Assembly (NCBI RefSeq): GCF_040054535.1
Contig: NC_090781.1
Span: 7,919,482-7,983,481 of the forward strand
Source: Antennarius striatus
Lineage: Eukaryota > Chordata > Actinopteri > Lophiiformes > Antennariidae
Reading direction: 5' to 3'
Length of the DNA: 64,000 bases
The notes below the pieces were generated by a model. The model ran no database searches. It saw only the letters and a program-made list of their open reading frames with translations, and was not told the origin of the DNA. This document shows, piece after piece, positions 14,158 through 25,963 of the stretch. The translations under genes were made by a program, and so were the position numbers. The number at the start of each line of letters is the position of its first letter. Position 1 is the first letter of the stretch.

Positions 14158-16891
14158 ATGTAGCCGCAAGAGGACACAAGCCAGTGTTTTATTGTGCCGG
14201 TCCCAAGCCCGGATAAATACAGAGGGTTGCGTCAGGAAGGGCATCCGGCGTAAAACTTTTGCCAAATCAAAGATGCGAATCAAACCTATGACTTCCATAC
14301 CGGATCGGTCGAGGCCCGGGTTAACAACGACCGCCATCGGCGCTGTTGACCTACAGGGCGCCGGTGGAAATTGGATTACTGTTGGTCGAAGAAGGAGAGG
14401 AGGAAAGTGCGTTCGCACGAAGTGATGCAGAGCATGCCTAGAAGTGAGAGAGTTGTCATTGGAGCAGACTTCAATGGACATGTTGGTGCAGGAAACAGAG
14501 GTGATGAGGAGGTGATGGGCAGGTTTGGTATCCAGGAGAGGAACGCAGAAGGACAGATGGTAGTTGACTTTGCAAAAAGGATGGAAATGGCTGTAGTGAA
14601 TACTTTCTTCCAAAAGAGGCAGGAACATAGAGTGACCTATAAGAGTGGCGGTAGGAGCACACAGGTAGACTACATCTTGTGTAGACGGTGTAACCTGAAA
14701 GAGATCAGTGACTGCAAAGTAGTGGTAGGTGAGAGTGTAGCTAAACAGCATAGGATGGTGGTGTGTAGGATGACTCTGGTGGTGAGGAAGATGAAGAGGG
14801 CAAAGGCAGAGCAGAAGACAAAATGGTGGAAGCTGAAAAAGGAAGAGTGTTGCATGACTTTTAGGAAGGAGTTAAGACAGGCTCTGGGTGGTCAGGAGGT
14901 GCTTCCAGATGACTGGACAACTACAGCTAATGTGATCAGGGAGACAGGTAGGAGAGTACTTGGTGTGTCATCTGGAAGGAAAGTAGATAAGGAGACTTGG
15001 TGGTGGAATGAGGAGGTACAGGAGTGTATACAGAGAAAGAGGTTAGCCAAGAGGAAGTGGGACACTGAGAGGACTGAGGAGAGTAGACAGGAGTACAGGG
15101 AGATGCAGCGTAAGGTGAAGGTAGAGGTAGCAAAGGCCAAACAAGAAGCTTATGATGACTTGTATGCTAGGTTGGACAGTAAGGAGGGAGAGACTGATCT
15201 ATACCGGTTGGCAAGACAGAGAGAGAGAGATGGGAAGGACGTGCAGCAGGTTAGGGTGATTAAGGATAGGGATGGAAGTCTATTGACAGGTGCCAGTAGT
15301 GTGATGGGAAGATGGAAAGAGTACTTTGAAGAGTTGATGAACGTGGAAAATGAGAGGGAACAAAGACTAGAAGAGGTGACTGTTGTGGACCAGGATGTAG
15401 CAAAGATTAGTCAGGATGAAGTGAGGAGGGCATTGAAGAGGATGAAGAGTGGAAAGGCAGTCGGTCCTGATGATATACCTGTAGAGGTATGGAAGTGTCT
15501 AGGAGAGGTGGCAGTAGAGTTTCTGACTGGGTTGTTCAACAGGATCTTAGATAGTGAGAAGATGCCTGAGGAATGGAGGAGAAGTGTGCTGGTGCCCATT
15601 TATAAGAACAAGGGAGATGTGCAGAGTTGTGGCAACTACAGAGGAATAAAGCTGATGAGCCATACAATGAAGTTATGGGAGAGAGTAGTGGAAGCTAGAC
15701 TAAGGGCAGAAGTGAACATTTGTGAGCAGCAGTATGGTTTCATGCCAAAAAAGAGTACTACAGATGCAGTATTTGCTTTGAGGATGTTGATAGAGAAGTA
15801 CAGAGAAGGCCAGAGGGAGCTGCATTGTGTTTTTGTAGATCTGGAGAAAGCTTATGACAGGGTGCCCAGAGAGGAACTGTGGTATTGTATGAGGAAGTCT
15901 GGAGTGGCAGAGAAGTATGTTAGAACGGTGCAGGACATGTATGAAGACTGTAAGACAGTGGTGAGGTGTGCTGTAGGTGTGACAGAGGAGTTCAAGGTGG
16001 AGGTGGGACTGCATCAGGGATCAGCTCTGAGCCACTTCTTGTTTGCCATGGTGATGGACAGGCTGACAGACGAGGTTAGACAGGAATCTCCATGGACTAT
16101 GACGTTTGCAGATGACATTGTGATCTGTAGTGAGAGCAGGGAACAGGTGGAGGAGAAGCTAGAGAAGTGGAAGTTTGTCCTGGAAAGGAGAGGAATGAAG
16201 GTTAGCCGCAGTAAGACAGAGTACATGTGTGTGAATGAGAGGGACCCAAGTGGAAGAGTGAGGTTAGAGGGAGAAGAGATCAAGAAGGTGGAGGATTTTA
16301 AGTACTTAGGCTCAACAGTCCAGAGCAATGGAGAGTGTGGAAAAGAGGTGAAGAAGCGTGTCCAGGCAGGATGGAACGGGTGGAGGAAAGTGTCAGGTGT
16401 GATGTGTGATAGAAGAGTTTCAGCTAAAATGAAGGGAAAGGTGTACAAAACTGTGGTGAGACCAGCGATGTTGTTTGGTCTAGAGACAGTGTCACTGAAG
16501 AAAAGACAGGAGACAGAGCTAGAGGTAGCAGAGATGAAGATGCTGAGGTTCTCTGTGGGAGTGACCAGGAAGGATAGGATCAGGAATGAGTACATCAGAG
16601 GGACAGCACATGTTAGAGGTTTTGGAGATAAAGTCAGAGAGGCCAGACTGAGATGGTTTGGACATGTCCAGAGGAGAGATAGTGAATATATTGGTAGAAG
16701 GATGCTGAGTTTTGAACTGCCAGGCAGGAGGCCTAGAGGAAGACCAAAGAGGAGGTTTATGGATGTAATGAGGGAAGACATGAAGGTAGTTGGTGTGAGA
16801 GAAGAGGATTCAAAGGACAGGGCTAGATGGAGGAAATTGATTCGCTGTGGCGACCCCTGAAGGGAAAAGCCGAAAGGAAAAGAAGAAGAAG
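14158..16891 (+). mobile_element. RTE-type LINE, young, internally deleted
   Basis: A non-LTR retrotransposon bounded by a perfect 15-bp target-site duplication, ATATTGGGATTTTTA, at 14143-14157 and 16892-16906. The 5' part (14158-14370) is a GC-rich leader. The 3' end has the fish RTE-type tail GTGGCGACCCCTGAAGGGAA and a short AAG-rich run. A 5'-truncated relative lies at 27535-27755. The leader joins almost directly to the second half of the endonuclease domain, so the N-terminal endonuclease has been lost. A perfect duplication and a long open frame argue for a recent insertion. RTE is assigned from tail and motif style; a related clade is possible. Confidence 0.85.
14371..16860 (+). CDS. 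LINE endonuclease (C-terminal half) / reverse transcriptase ORF
   Basis: An uninterrupted frame of 829 codons. Residues about 30-130 keep the C-terminal half of an AP-type endonuclease: GADFNGHVG and, further on, the DYILCRR segment. The reverse transcriptase follows, with KAVGPDDIPVEVWK, NYRGIKLMSHTMKLWERVVE, the palm motif FVDLEKAYDRVPRE, GLHQGSALSHFLFAMVMD and the catalytic TFADDIVICSE. The C-terminus has the WFGHVQRRD segment and basic GRRPRGRPKRRF. The usual catalytic N-terminal endonuclease residues are absent, so the product could not nick DNA alone. The annotated ATG is simply the first in frame. Codon use is strongly purine-rich (GA-rich sense strand), unlike host exons nearby. Confidence 0.85.
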   Translation: MDYCWSKKERRKVRSHEVMQSMPRSERVVIGADFNGHVGAGNRGDEEVMGRFGIQERNAEGQMVVDFAKRMEMAVVNTFFQKRQEHRVTYKSGGRSTQVDYILCRRCNLKEISDCKVVVGESVAKQHRMVVCRMTLVVRKMKRAKAEQKTKWWKLKKEECCMTFRKELRQALGGQEVLPDDWTTTANVIRETGRRVLGVSSGRKVDKETWWWNEEVQECIQRKRLAKRKWDTERTEESRQEYREMQRKVKVEVAKAKQEAYDDLYARLDSKEGETDLYRLARQRERDGKDVQQVRVIKDRDGSLLTGASSVMGRWKEYFEELMNVENEREQRLEEVTVVDQDVAKISQDEVRRALKRMKSGKAVGPDDIPVEVWKCLGEVAVEFLTGLFNRILDSEKMPEEWRRSVLVPIYKNKGDVQSCGNYRGIKLMSHTMKLWERVVEARLRAEVNICEQQYGFMPKKSTTDAVFALRMLIEKYREGQRELHCVFVDLEKAYDRVPREELWYCMRKSGVAEKYVRTVQDMYEDCKTVVRCAVGVTEEFKVEVGLHQGSALSHFLFAMVMDRLTDEVRQESPWTMTFADDIVICSESREQVEEKLEKWKFVLERRGMKVSRSKTEYMCVNERDPSGRVRLEGEEIKKVEDFKYLGSTVQSNGECGKEVKKRVQAGWNGWRKVSGVMCDRRVSAKMKGKVYKTVVRPAMLFGLETVSLKKRQETELEVAEMKMLRFSVGVTRKDRIRNEYIRGTAHVRGFGDKVREARLRWFGHVQRRDSEYIGRRMLSFELPGRRPRGRPKRRFMDVMREDMKVVGVREEDSKDRARWRKLIRCGDP

Positions 16892-16906
16892 ATATTGGGA
16901 TTTTTA

Positions 16907-17990
16907 TTGGTTTAATAAAACACTGTTATGAGTTATGTGCTCAGCGCTGTAATGACTGGGATGTGCAGAGCAGTCTATTTATTGTAGCTATGCCACTCAT
17001 GTCTGCATCAAAATAACAAAGCAATGCATGATTTAATATTTACATTTTATTTAAATTCCAAGTTCACACCAGTCTTCATAATTACTTTCACAGTTCTGCT
17101 CTTCAAAATGCCTCAGATATTCTAATGAATATAGGATCTGGTTTTTCTGTTCTGAGTCATTCACTGAGAGCTTCAGTCATCTGAGACTGCAGCCTAATAT
17201 TAGCATCTTGTAGGATGCTTTCTCTTTTAGCTGGAAAACCAGTCAGATCATTAAATAAATATTGTCTACGATGCACACAAAAAAGTAAAACTGTCAGACC
17301 TGACGCCTCACCTTCTCAGAAACAAACAATATGGTGTCCATTATAACATCACCGTAGAAACACAATAGTGGTACAAATTGATTATTGGGTCATTACAAAT
17401 AAAAAAAATGCAAATGAGTATGAATAGTATGAAAATAAATGCTCTTTTGACTTAAAAAAAAAAGAGCTTATAATTAAGAGAAAACGTCAGCTTAACATTT
17501 ATTGCTCGTCACACCTCCTGTAGGTTAACCACGTGTCACAAAGCAGGCCAGGGTGGTAGGGTTAGCAGGTTGACGGTGTTTCTCTTGAAAAAAACAACCA
17601 ACTGTGCAAACAAGGACCCGCGTTACAAGGATAGATGACGTCTCAATGCCTCTCTGCCGCTGCGGCCCCACGCCGCCGTGGACCAGCGCGCCTCCACGGC
17701 GCGTTCGCTGCTGCTGCGCCCGCGTCAGAGGCGCCACAGCGGCGCGGCCGCAGCATCTCAGGATGGGTGAGACAACGCACCCAACAAAGTTCGAAGCAGA
17801 GAACTTCACCCGACTGAAATCCACCCACCGATGCCGAGCCTGCACCCCCTCCCCTTCCGTCTCCGGATGCGTAAAGGTGCGCTCCTGTCTGCGCGTTCCG
17901 GCGTCTCTCTCCACCTGCATGATCAGTGAACCAGGTGAGCCGTGAGTGAATGCACGAGTAGAGTGGGTGTGGTGTCGTTCCCACAGTGTG
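16907..17990. other. Upstream region of SPTSSB with CpG-dense stretch
   Basis: 16907-17600 is AT-rich with nothing recognised. 17640-17960 is CpG-dense and open in several frames on both strands, consistent with a CpG-island promoter for SPTSSB, whose 5' exon follows. None of the frames resembles a protein I know. Confidence 0.45.
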
Positions 17991-18029
17991 TATGACCCAC
18001 TACATATTAAGCCAGTAGCGAACTAGTGA

Positions 18030-18141
18030 GACAGCTTTTCGTTTACACTAAGCACCGGAGCAGCGCCGGGACGCGGGCTGTCGTCAGCAGCTCGTCCTGT
18101 TATTATCTGTCATTATCCACGGAATCACATCGGCTGCCAAG
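18030..18141 (+). other. sptssb: SPTSSB 5' untranslated exon (end defined by donor)
   Basis: A GC-rich stretch ends in GGCTGCCAAG followed by the strong donor GTGAGT at 18142. It lies downstream of the CpG-dense region and upstream of the coding exon, which has a matching acceptor (CTTCCAG at 19372) just eight bases before its ATG. The 5' limit is a guess. Confidence 0.5.
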
Positions 18142-19372
18142 GTGAGTCAAACAAAGAGCGTGGCTGTATTGTACACTCTGATATTATAGGAATTTATTAA
18201 AAAAAAAGAAAAAACTCAATTATTGAACAGTAATGTTGAAATCGATCACACGCAGATACTATCTAGAGACAATTCTCAGCAAAAAAAAAGGGGAGGGGGC
18301 TCCGAATTATGGTTAAAATTTGAAAGTCGAGATTTTTATTAAACATTCTGATTCATCCCTAATTCACGAAAACAGATCCACGCAGAAAAGCTGCATACAT
18401 ATGCACGTAGCGCCTGTTTTTAAACTTTCACTCTATTTACAGTATATTCTAGAACCCAAGGTGGAGCGCACCTGTTGGCCACACCCCTCCCACAGGCTCC
18501 GTTAACGTCCGTGGGTAAAATACACGCCACGTAAAGAAAGGACGGCTTCTTTAATGTAAATGTATTCAAGGGAAAAAGGAAAGAAAAAGAAAAGAAGCAG
18601 AAAACAGTTGAACTTGTCGCTCCGAGACGCGCTGCGTCCTCCTCGGGTTTGTTTTGACCGAGACAACTGTGAGGATATGTTGCCTAGAAAAATGTGTTTC
18701 ATTGGCTTCTCACATCTGGATCCTTGGGGTCCCATTAGGGCCATGCCTGATTGCCCCCCTGAGACCCTGCAGAGATCCAGATTCTGTTTCACACCTTCTG
18801 GGTAATAAACACACAACCAGCAGGATTATTTTTGTTGATTCAAGAAGTTTCCATTGTGGTTACACGGTTGTCTCCGGGGTAATGGTTCCCATTAGGAGGA
18901 GGATAAACCACATGGGTTGAAAAGGGAAATTATTGAAATTAATACTTGTAAACAAATGTACTCAAATATCTCTAGTAAACTTTTCCTTCTACTCTTTTTG
19001 TTGATGTTTTATACTTCAGCTTCTGTATGTCCCCTGGGTAATAATGTGCCTTTTCACTTCTCATGTATTTGGGAACTCAAGTAAGGAAAGGAAAAGGAAA
19101 GTACAAGATAAGAAGATGAGTGTTTACTTGTGTCAACATGAAATTCACTGTACATAAATTTGTAAATACTTTGAATGCATTGTGCTGTTACCTTTGAAAG
19201 CAGGATATGTAGGCTAGTATTCTTCCCCTGGAGGCTCTTGTAATCAATCTCTTCCCCTTCTCCTCTTTCTTTTCTTTTCTTTTTCCACCCTCACTACATT
19301 TTCCCTCCCTGTCCAGTCACCCCCCTTTCTACCAGCTCGAATCCCACAATCCTCCATTCCTCCTCCTTCCAG

Positions 19373-19623
19373 TCTGCAAGATGAACTTCAAGAACTTTAG
19401 GGAGTACCTGGCCTGGTTGTACTACCAGTACCTGCTCATCACCGGCATCTACGTCCTGGAGCCGTGGGAAAAGTCTATTTTCAACTCTATCCTCTTCTCC
19501 GTCATCGCCATGGTGATCTACACATCCTACGTGTTTGTGCCCATACATGTACACCTCGCGCTGCAGTTTTTCTCTGGGATCACAGGCGGCCAGCCTGAAA
19601 GCACCATGACGCTCATGAACTAA
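19373..19623 (+). CDS. sptssb: SPTSSB, serine palmitoyltransferase small subunit B
   Basis: The small activating subunit of serine palmitoyltransferase in the ER membrane. In this family it stimulates the SPTLC1/SPTLC2-3 core and widens acyl-CoA choice towards longer chains. The whole CDS is in one exon: ATG 19381, TAA 19621-19623, 80 residues (human 76). It starts MNFKNFREYLAWLYYQYLLI. The family signature WLYYQY...VLEPWEKSIFN is present. Hydrophobic segments lie at about 10-27 and 36-58, the second containing SVIAMVIYTSYVFVPIHV. The tail GGQPESTMTLMN is a little longer than in mammals. The acceptor at 19371-19372 leaves eight UTR bases before the ATG. Position between NMD3 and OTOL1 matches the human order. 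Confidence 0.95.
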
Positions 19624-22600
19624 AAGGAGAAGTGAAAATGGAGGTGGTGGGGGTGGATTAGCATGACTCCCGAAATCATTTCCAATAACTCAACTCCTCC
19701 AGCTCCCAAAGGACCGTCCTGTTCCCCAGCCCCCTTCATCCCAAACAGTCATTTAGACTGAAAACACCCAGATTACAGCGGAACAATGTGGGAATTAGAG
19801 CCATACCGTCTTCTTTACATCCCAACCCCTCACCCCCTCCTTACCCGCGGTATTAGACACACACACACACACACACACACACGTGTGTGTGTGTGTGATA
19901 GTGGTTTTTGTTTGTTTCACCATGTGCCCTGTTTGACTGCATGCCAGCAGAAGTCCTGATGATTCAGCCTCCGAGGACCACCTGTGAGGTTTTGCATGAT
20001 GGGGCCACACGTGGACGCTACATTTGCATGCTCTTCTCACTACAGCACCTTTCCTTTCCTTCCATCACGATAATGAAGTGACTGTTTAAAGGGGAATTTA
20101 TGTACGTCACATCCTAAACTTTCTTTTCCCAAGTCCAGACACTGAATCTCTTGATCCTACATTACAACTAACTAGCTTCTTCTTTATTTCTTTTTTTTTT
20201 TGGCTTCACCTCTGTGACCAGGTAACTTAAAAAAAAAAAACAGTTTCTGCTAAATATACAGTACATCTCCACTTCAAAGCTGAAACTGCACGGAGGATAT
20301 TTGGGTCATTTTCCGACTGTGGTCGCACCTGAAATCCCTTTTATGCTACATTTAATTCATTATATTGGGGTTCCGACAATTAAAACAACCCAAAAAAAAT
20401 TAGGACAGACATTACTTTCAGCATTAAATACAACCATTGTGTGATGCTCCAGCTGTCAGCAATGAAGCAAAAGGATAGTGTCTCCCTCAGCTCACCACAA
20501 AGCCATCTATTCAGTGTTTTTAATATGAGGTGAGTCGTTTCAGACGCAGCTTCCACGCAGAGAAGCTGAAGGATTCACGCGGCTGCTTTCACAGGGTGAG
20601 TTGGATTCTTCGTACTCAGTCGACTGATGTGTGAAATTGATGGATGTCCCCTTCAAAGTGTAAGCATGTGTGTTCATCTTCTCGTCTGTGATGGCGACCC
20701 GTCTGTGACTCGTCTCTACATTTTGACATGTGCTCAATGTCTCTGGTTGATCAATGGTTTTGTATCAGAACCGCCATTATCTTTATTGGTTGCCTTTTAT
20801 GCTCTGTTGTAATAATTATCAGGCACATTTTAAGTCACTGTGTTGCTGAAGCTTAAGCTATGCAAATAATATAAAATGACACACAGCTGAGGAATGTTTG
20901 GCCCATATTTATCAATTTCCTGGTCAAAGTGAGAAATAAAAGGAAATAATGGCATTAACCTGTGCCGAGCCCTCTCTCTATCTTCTATCTTTTGACTAGT
21001 CGGTGTGTCAGGAAGGTGTGTTCACCACTAAGAATGAGCAAATATTGGTACAACACACCTTTGTGTTTTTAGGCTTCTCTGTGAATGCTTTACTTCATCA
21101 ACAGCCTCTGATCCCAAAGTTGTCACATGTAAAACATAAAGTATTGTCAGTCAGAAGCCATCTGACTAGAGGGTAGCTCCTGATTGGCTGACAGACGGTG
21201 CATCTTCCTCACCAGTGGAGGGAATGAGCCGCAGGGAGGACGTAGTGTTTCTCTTAGGGGTGATGAAACATCCATTTAGTCGTCTGCGTCATTATTTTTG
21301 ATTTGTGCTTTAGGTCAAGGGGCTTGTTGATTACAATTTAATCACTATTTCAAAGTTAATGTTATTTATAAGGACTTTTATATTTATGTACACTGGTAAA
21401 TGCTTAGCTGGTTACAATGTCAATTACCAAACTGATTATTGGTTATTTATATCTTTTTGTTCTCTTGTGGCAACAAATGACATTGTTATGATGATGATGA
21501 TGTCAGATCAAGACGTTTCCTGTCACAAGACCGTTTTTAACCTCAACCTAAATAAATGTTTTATTTATATATGATAGCAGTCGATCACTGCGATATTCAG
21601 AAAATAAACACTAAAATAATCTAAACATGTTTGGGGAAGTCTTCTCTCTCTCATCCCGCTTTGGTTTCTTGGTATTAATGTCTGTAAACATGTAGTCTGT
21701 TATTCTTCCGGTCGAAAGGATCACGAATGGTGCATTCCTAACACAAGGAGCTCAACCACGCAATGTGAAATCAAAGAATTGGAGGACCAAACCAGTTCTA
21801 CCCACACAGCGCAAGAATGATTACCCAGCGGCTTTGCTTTTCCTGCTGCCCACAGGTGGCCTGAATCCACCCACACCCATGGTGTCAGGCATACTGAGAT
21901 GACATGTCAAACCTATTCCATAGGATCGCTGTTGACATACTGGGAAATTGCTCTGCACGTGCAACCTTCATTCAATATTTTCAACATTGACAATGGATGA
22001 GGGAGCAGGGAAATACTTTTGGTGTGGCAGCAGCAGAAGGACGCACCTCGTAATCAGACACCACCACCTTCTTTTTCCCCAGCAACTCAATCGCTACTAC
22101 ACCCTCCCTTCTCCACCTGCACACAAAAAAACTCATGCAAATTACACCCCAGACCCTCTTTCCTCTCCTCTCCTGCCAATGAAGTCAAGTTTCAATCGAG
22201 CCCCTGTTTACACCCGACATGTTAATTTTTGTCCCATGACAGAAAAGGTCAAAGATTATCTTTAAAGGGACAAGGTGTAAACACATCTATCTGCATGCTC
22301 AAACACAAAGGGGGGGGGGGGTACCATTTCTGTTGTGTTGACATTGGTTTGTGAACAAAGCTGAGGAAGAAGCGACTTCACAGAAAGACGGAGGTATGTG
22401 ACACAGAGAAAAGCACAAGAGCATCACAACAGCAACGTTTTAGTTTACAAGGAGACCCCACAGAGTGATAAAATATTAATATTTGCTAAAGTTTTAATCA
22501 TATACAGACTTTAGCTTCTTAAAAGGCTCTGGAAATACAGCTGAAAGAACAAATTGCAGTTTGAACAGTGAGATCGTCATCCCTCAGAAAGCACATGCTT

Positions 22601-24190
22601 GCCAATCAGATGTTGGTAAAGCACTGTGCCAATCACCAAACAGATTTTTGAAAATCTTCTTCGATTAAGTCCTAGATTTAAATATTATTTCAGACCCCGA
22701 CTCCGAGATGTTCACTACGAGTCGGTCCCAGTGGCTCAGATCCACCCAGATCCAAGCCTACAGAACAGCTGTATGTCTGGGGGGGACAGAATGGAGCACA
22801 GGCTTCACTATGGGCAATACAGAATCATCAAACATCAGGAAACAGAGTTTAGTGTTAGATACAGGAAATATCCTGGTTCGATAGATGGTCATTCACATTC
22901 GCCTGGCATAAAAATCTCTGGTTTCATCTCATAAACCCAGGAATAACTGGAGGCCTTTATTAATAAGGAATGGGCTAAGATTCCTTAGGGATCCTGCCAG
23001 ACACTGGTGTCTGCCTGTGAGTTATGTTTACCCTGGGTCATGGCAGCAAAGCAGTCTCTACAAAGCACTAGACATTATTTACATCGAGATGCAATAATCA
23101 GAAAAATGATCTTTTCTTACTATTGGGGATATGAAGAATCTGTTGTAATGAGATCTAATTTTCCCGTGTATGATTTGCGTGAACACACACAGATGGTAGA
23201 TAGCATGTTTTGCTAGTAAAGCTAACAAAGAAAGGGGCTTGAATCATTTTGATGTCGACTCGAGGAGCCTTTCTTTACTTCTGTCCTCCTGCAGGTGTGT
23301 GTGTGTGTGTGCGTGTGTGTGTGTGTGTGTGTGTGCCTTCACAATGAAGTTCTCCATGGTGATAACTGAAGTGAACTATTCAGCCCCTGTCCGTGACAGA
23401 CACACACAACAATAGACGCACTTAAACACACACACACAATAGAACACACACAACCTGAACTTTGAAACGACTGGGTAGAAACGTAAAAATAATGAAAAGG
23501 ACGGGACAACACAATACTCTGCCATTATAGTATCATTTAACGGGCTCGGTTTGAGCGAAGACTGTTTGCACATTAGGGTGTGTGTGCTTGCGTCTGTCTG
23601 TTAGTGTATAATGTTTTGGGTGGGGGCTTGTTTAAACACACTCTAAGGGTCATTCCTAAAAACTCCTAGTCATAGTAACAGTGTGTCTGTATAGATTTAT
23701 ACTAGAAATGCATCAATACTTCATTATCCTTCATGTACTTTAACATTTTCCACAGTTTGTATTTTGACTTGAACTTGACTCTTTGAACATAAAAATAAAG
23801 GTTCTTAGCTGGCTATTACAAATCATCCATTGAGCAAATAATAGGCATAGATTAGATTAGACACAACAGTCATGGTAGTAACATGATTAGTGGATATACT
23901 TCAAGTTTACATTGTCATTTTGTGAAGATAAATTAATTCGTTTTTAGTATTTACTCCACATCAACACTGGGTTCATTTCCAGCCTGGTCTCAGTGTAATC
24001 AGTCAAGGCTTGTTCTGTGTGTATTTGGAGTGATTGTGCAATTATCGTCAATCTTTGTTGATCAGAGATGGAGAAAGAATTTAACACATGACACAGCTTC
24101 CAGCTCAACAGTATATCTGAGTTATGAATCAGTCAACATGAGCCCAGGAGTGGTTGAGTCGATAAGCGCTGGAGCCCTGCGAGGCACAAA
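19624..24190. other. SPTSSB 3' UTR and gene-poor intergenic region
   Basis: A long 3' UTR is possible, with AATAAA-type signals near 20935, 21551 and 21604. The region also holds CA/TG runs (19857-19898, 23297-23334). Open frames such as 22626-22934 show no family resemblance. No RNA gene or complete transposon was recognised. Confidence 0.4.
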
Positions 24191-24248
24191 ACTCGAGCCA
24201 AATCCTGGTGTAGTTAGTTAGTTAGATAGTTAGTTAGTTAGTTAGTTA
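24189..24248. repeat. (GTTA)n microsatellite
   Basis: A run of GTTA units with one GATA interruption. It follows a short stretch (24145-24210) vaguely like a degenerate tRNA-derived SINE head, which is too weak to call. Confidence 0.85.
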
Positions 24249-24394
24249 CACGTTCATGACAAAAGACTTCTTGTGCCATATGTCTATTGGAATTTTTAAT
24301 AATCTTTTTATTTTATATACTGATCATAATCCCCAAAGGGAAATTAGCAGCACACTCTAGTAGTCAATTGCATCCATATACTGTATATATTGGC

Positions 24395-25555
24395 CTAGTC
24401 CTTGAACTGAGGGAATCCAGAGACGAAGCGGTGAAGGTCGCAGCGGTGACTGTCCTTACCGGGTGGAAATGGAGAGCCCAGGAGGAAGTGGAGCAAGCCG
24501 TCTCTAGGCTGCAACACAAGGAGGTCCTGGGGAGAGTCCAAGTCGGCCGAGCAGGGTTGGGCGGGGTGCAACCTGTCCAGGTCTGGTCCAAAGCCACAAG
24601 GGAGCAGAGGAAGACCATGGTGGTGGATGAGCTCTCTCAAGGGGAGAATGTCAGCAAGTGCTACCTGTGCAGCAAGGACAAGGCAGGTCTCTAACACATC
24701 CTGTCAGGGTGCAACATCACACTGACACAGGGCCGCTTCCAGTGGCGGCACAATCAGGTGCTGAGGAAGCTGGCAGGGCAGTTGGAAAGATGTAGAGTCA
24801 GGGCAAACAACTCCTCTGAGTCCCATCGGCAAAACATCGCCTTCATCAAACCAGGAGAGGCAGGTCAGAAAGTGAGGGGAAGATCGGAATGCCTGCTTAC
24901 TCCTGGAAAGAGATGGGAAATACACAAGCAGCTAGTCTTTCCAACTGAGATCACGCTGACAACTCTTAGGCCGGACATTGTGATGTGGTCGACAGCTGCA
25001 AAGAAAGTCCTAATCATTGAACTGACTGCCCTGGGAAGAGGGGATACCAGGAGCTCAGGAGTTCAAGCAGTCGAAGTACAGCGACCTGGCGGAGGTGTGC
25101 AGAGTAGGAGGCTGGTCCGCAACTATTCACCTGGTGGAGGTCGGATGCAGGGGCTTTGTGGGGGGTTCTGCAATTTGACTCCTCCGTGCTACGGGAATGG
25201 CTGGTCGCAGCCTGAAGAGGGCCATCTAGGAGCTGGCAGAAGAGGCAGAAAAAGCAAGTTTCTGGATGTGGTTACAAAGGAAGGACAGCAGTTGGGGCTT
25301 AACACCCCAGTTAGATCAGTTGCAGGGAGTGGCATGGGGAGACGTCCCCACAAAGACACTGCCCCCCCACCGGGAGGTGTCCTGGCTAGGAGGCAAAACA
25401 TCAGTGAACGGTGGCACCAGCTGATGACCCTGCAGCTGATGTCAAAGTGCACTGGAGGAGGTGAGACAGGCAGAAATGCAGTCAGCCTGTATCATCTAAA
25501 GTGTGTACAGTCCCTGAACACACAAGTTGCTCACAGTTTAGCTCACAGTAATTGT
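24395..25555 (+). mobile_element. Fragment of a LINE with restriction-like endonuclease
   Basis: Conceptual translation gives the C-terminal part of a non-LTR element of the R2/NeSL/Hero type. In order there are RLQHKEVLGRVQVGRAGLG, a CCHC-type zinc finger with CYLC at about 24660-24671 and HILSGC at 24696-24713, then RWRHNQVLRKLAGQLE-like sequence. The restriction-like endonuclease block LRPDIVMWS...VLIIELTALG follows, and then a further-frame segment SKYSDLAEVCRVGGW and VEVGCRGFVGGS. Frame changes and stops (for example a TAA inside the zinc finger at about 24692) show it is dead. The reverse transcriptase domain is missing, so it is a 5'-truncated copy. Confidence 0.75.
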
Positions 25556-25645
25556 TGGTGAAGAGCAGGGGAGCTAAAAAATGAAGAAATTGTCCAATAA
25601 GTATCCAATAAAATTTGCGTTAAATCAATATGACCATGTGTTGGC

Positions 25646-25646
<1 letters not shown>

Positions 25647-25700
<54 letters not shown>
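25647..25700. repeat. (AT)n microsatellite
   Basis: A pure AT dinucleotide run of about 54 bp followed by a short TG run. Confidence 0.97.
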
Positions 25701-25704
<4 letters not shown>

Positions 25705-25960
25705 TGTGTGTGTGTGTATACTGCACATGCATATATATAATATACATAAAGAGCACACACTAGTGGTTAGTCACCTGAGTATACAGTATATAGTGCGTAC
25801 AGACCCGTAACACACACACCTGTGGGCATGCAGCTGAGGGGGAGGTAGGGCAGCGGCTTGGCGGTGAACTGGTAACTCTCCCTGCCAGTTCATACTGTAT
25901 TTTTGATCCTCCAGTGCCCAGAGCTCAGCTACACACTGAGTTACTGCTGCCCCAAAATTT
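25701..25960. other. Short intergenic stretch, nothing recognised
   Basis: Mixed-composition sequence between the AT microsatellite and the tRNA-like pair. No gene or repeat family was recognised. Confidence 0.4.
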
Positions 25961-25963
25961 CAC

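Noticed and set aside
16014-16781. 255-residue minus-strand frame inside the LINE
   Set aside because: Antisense of the reverse transcriptase frame; open because the sense strand is purine-rich.
17525-17984. Frames on both strands in the CpG-dense region before SPTSSB
   Set aside because: Same compositional effect; Arg/Pro/Ala-rich translations with no motif.
22626-22934. 102-residue plus-strand frame
   Set aside because: No recognisable domain, no splice partners, and composition like its intergenic surroundings.
24145-24210. tRNA-like sequence before the GTTA repeat
   Set aside because: Only loose resemblance to A and B boxes and no cloverleaf; may be an old SINE head.
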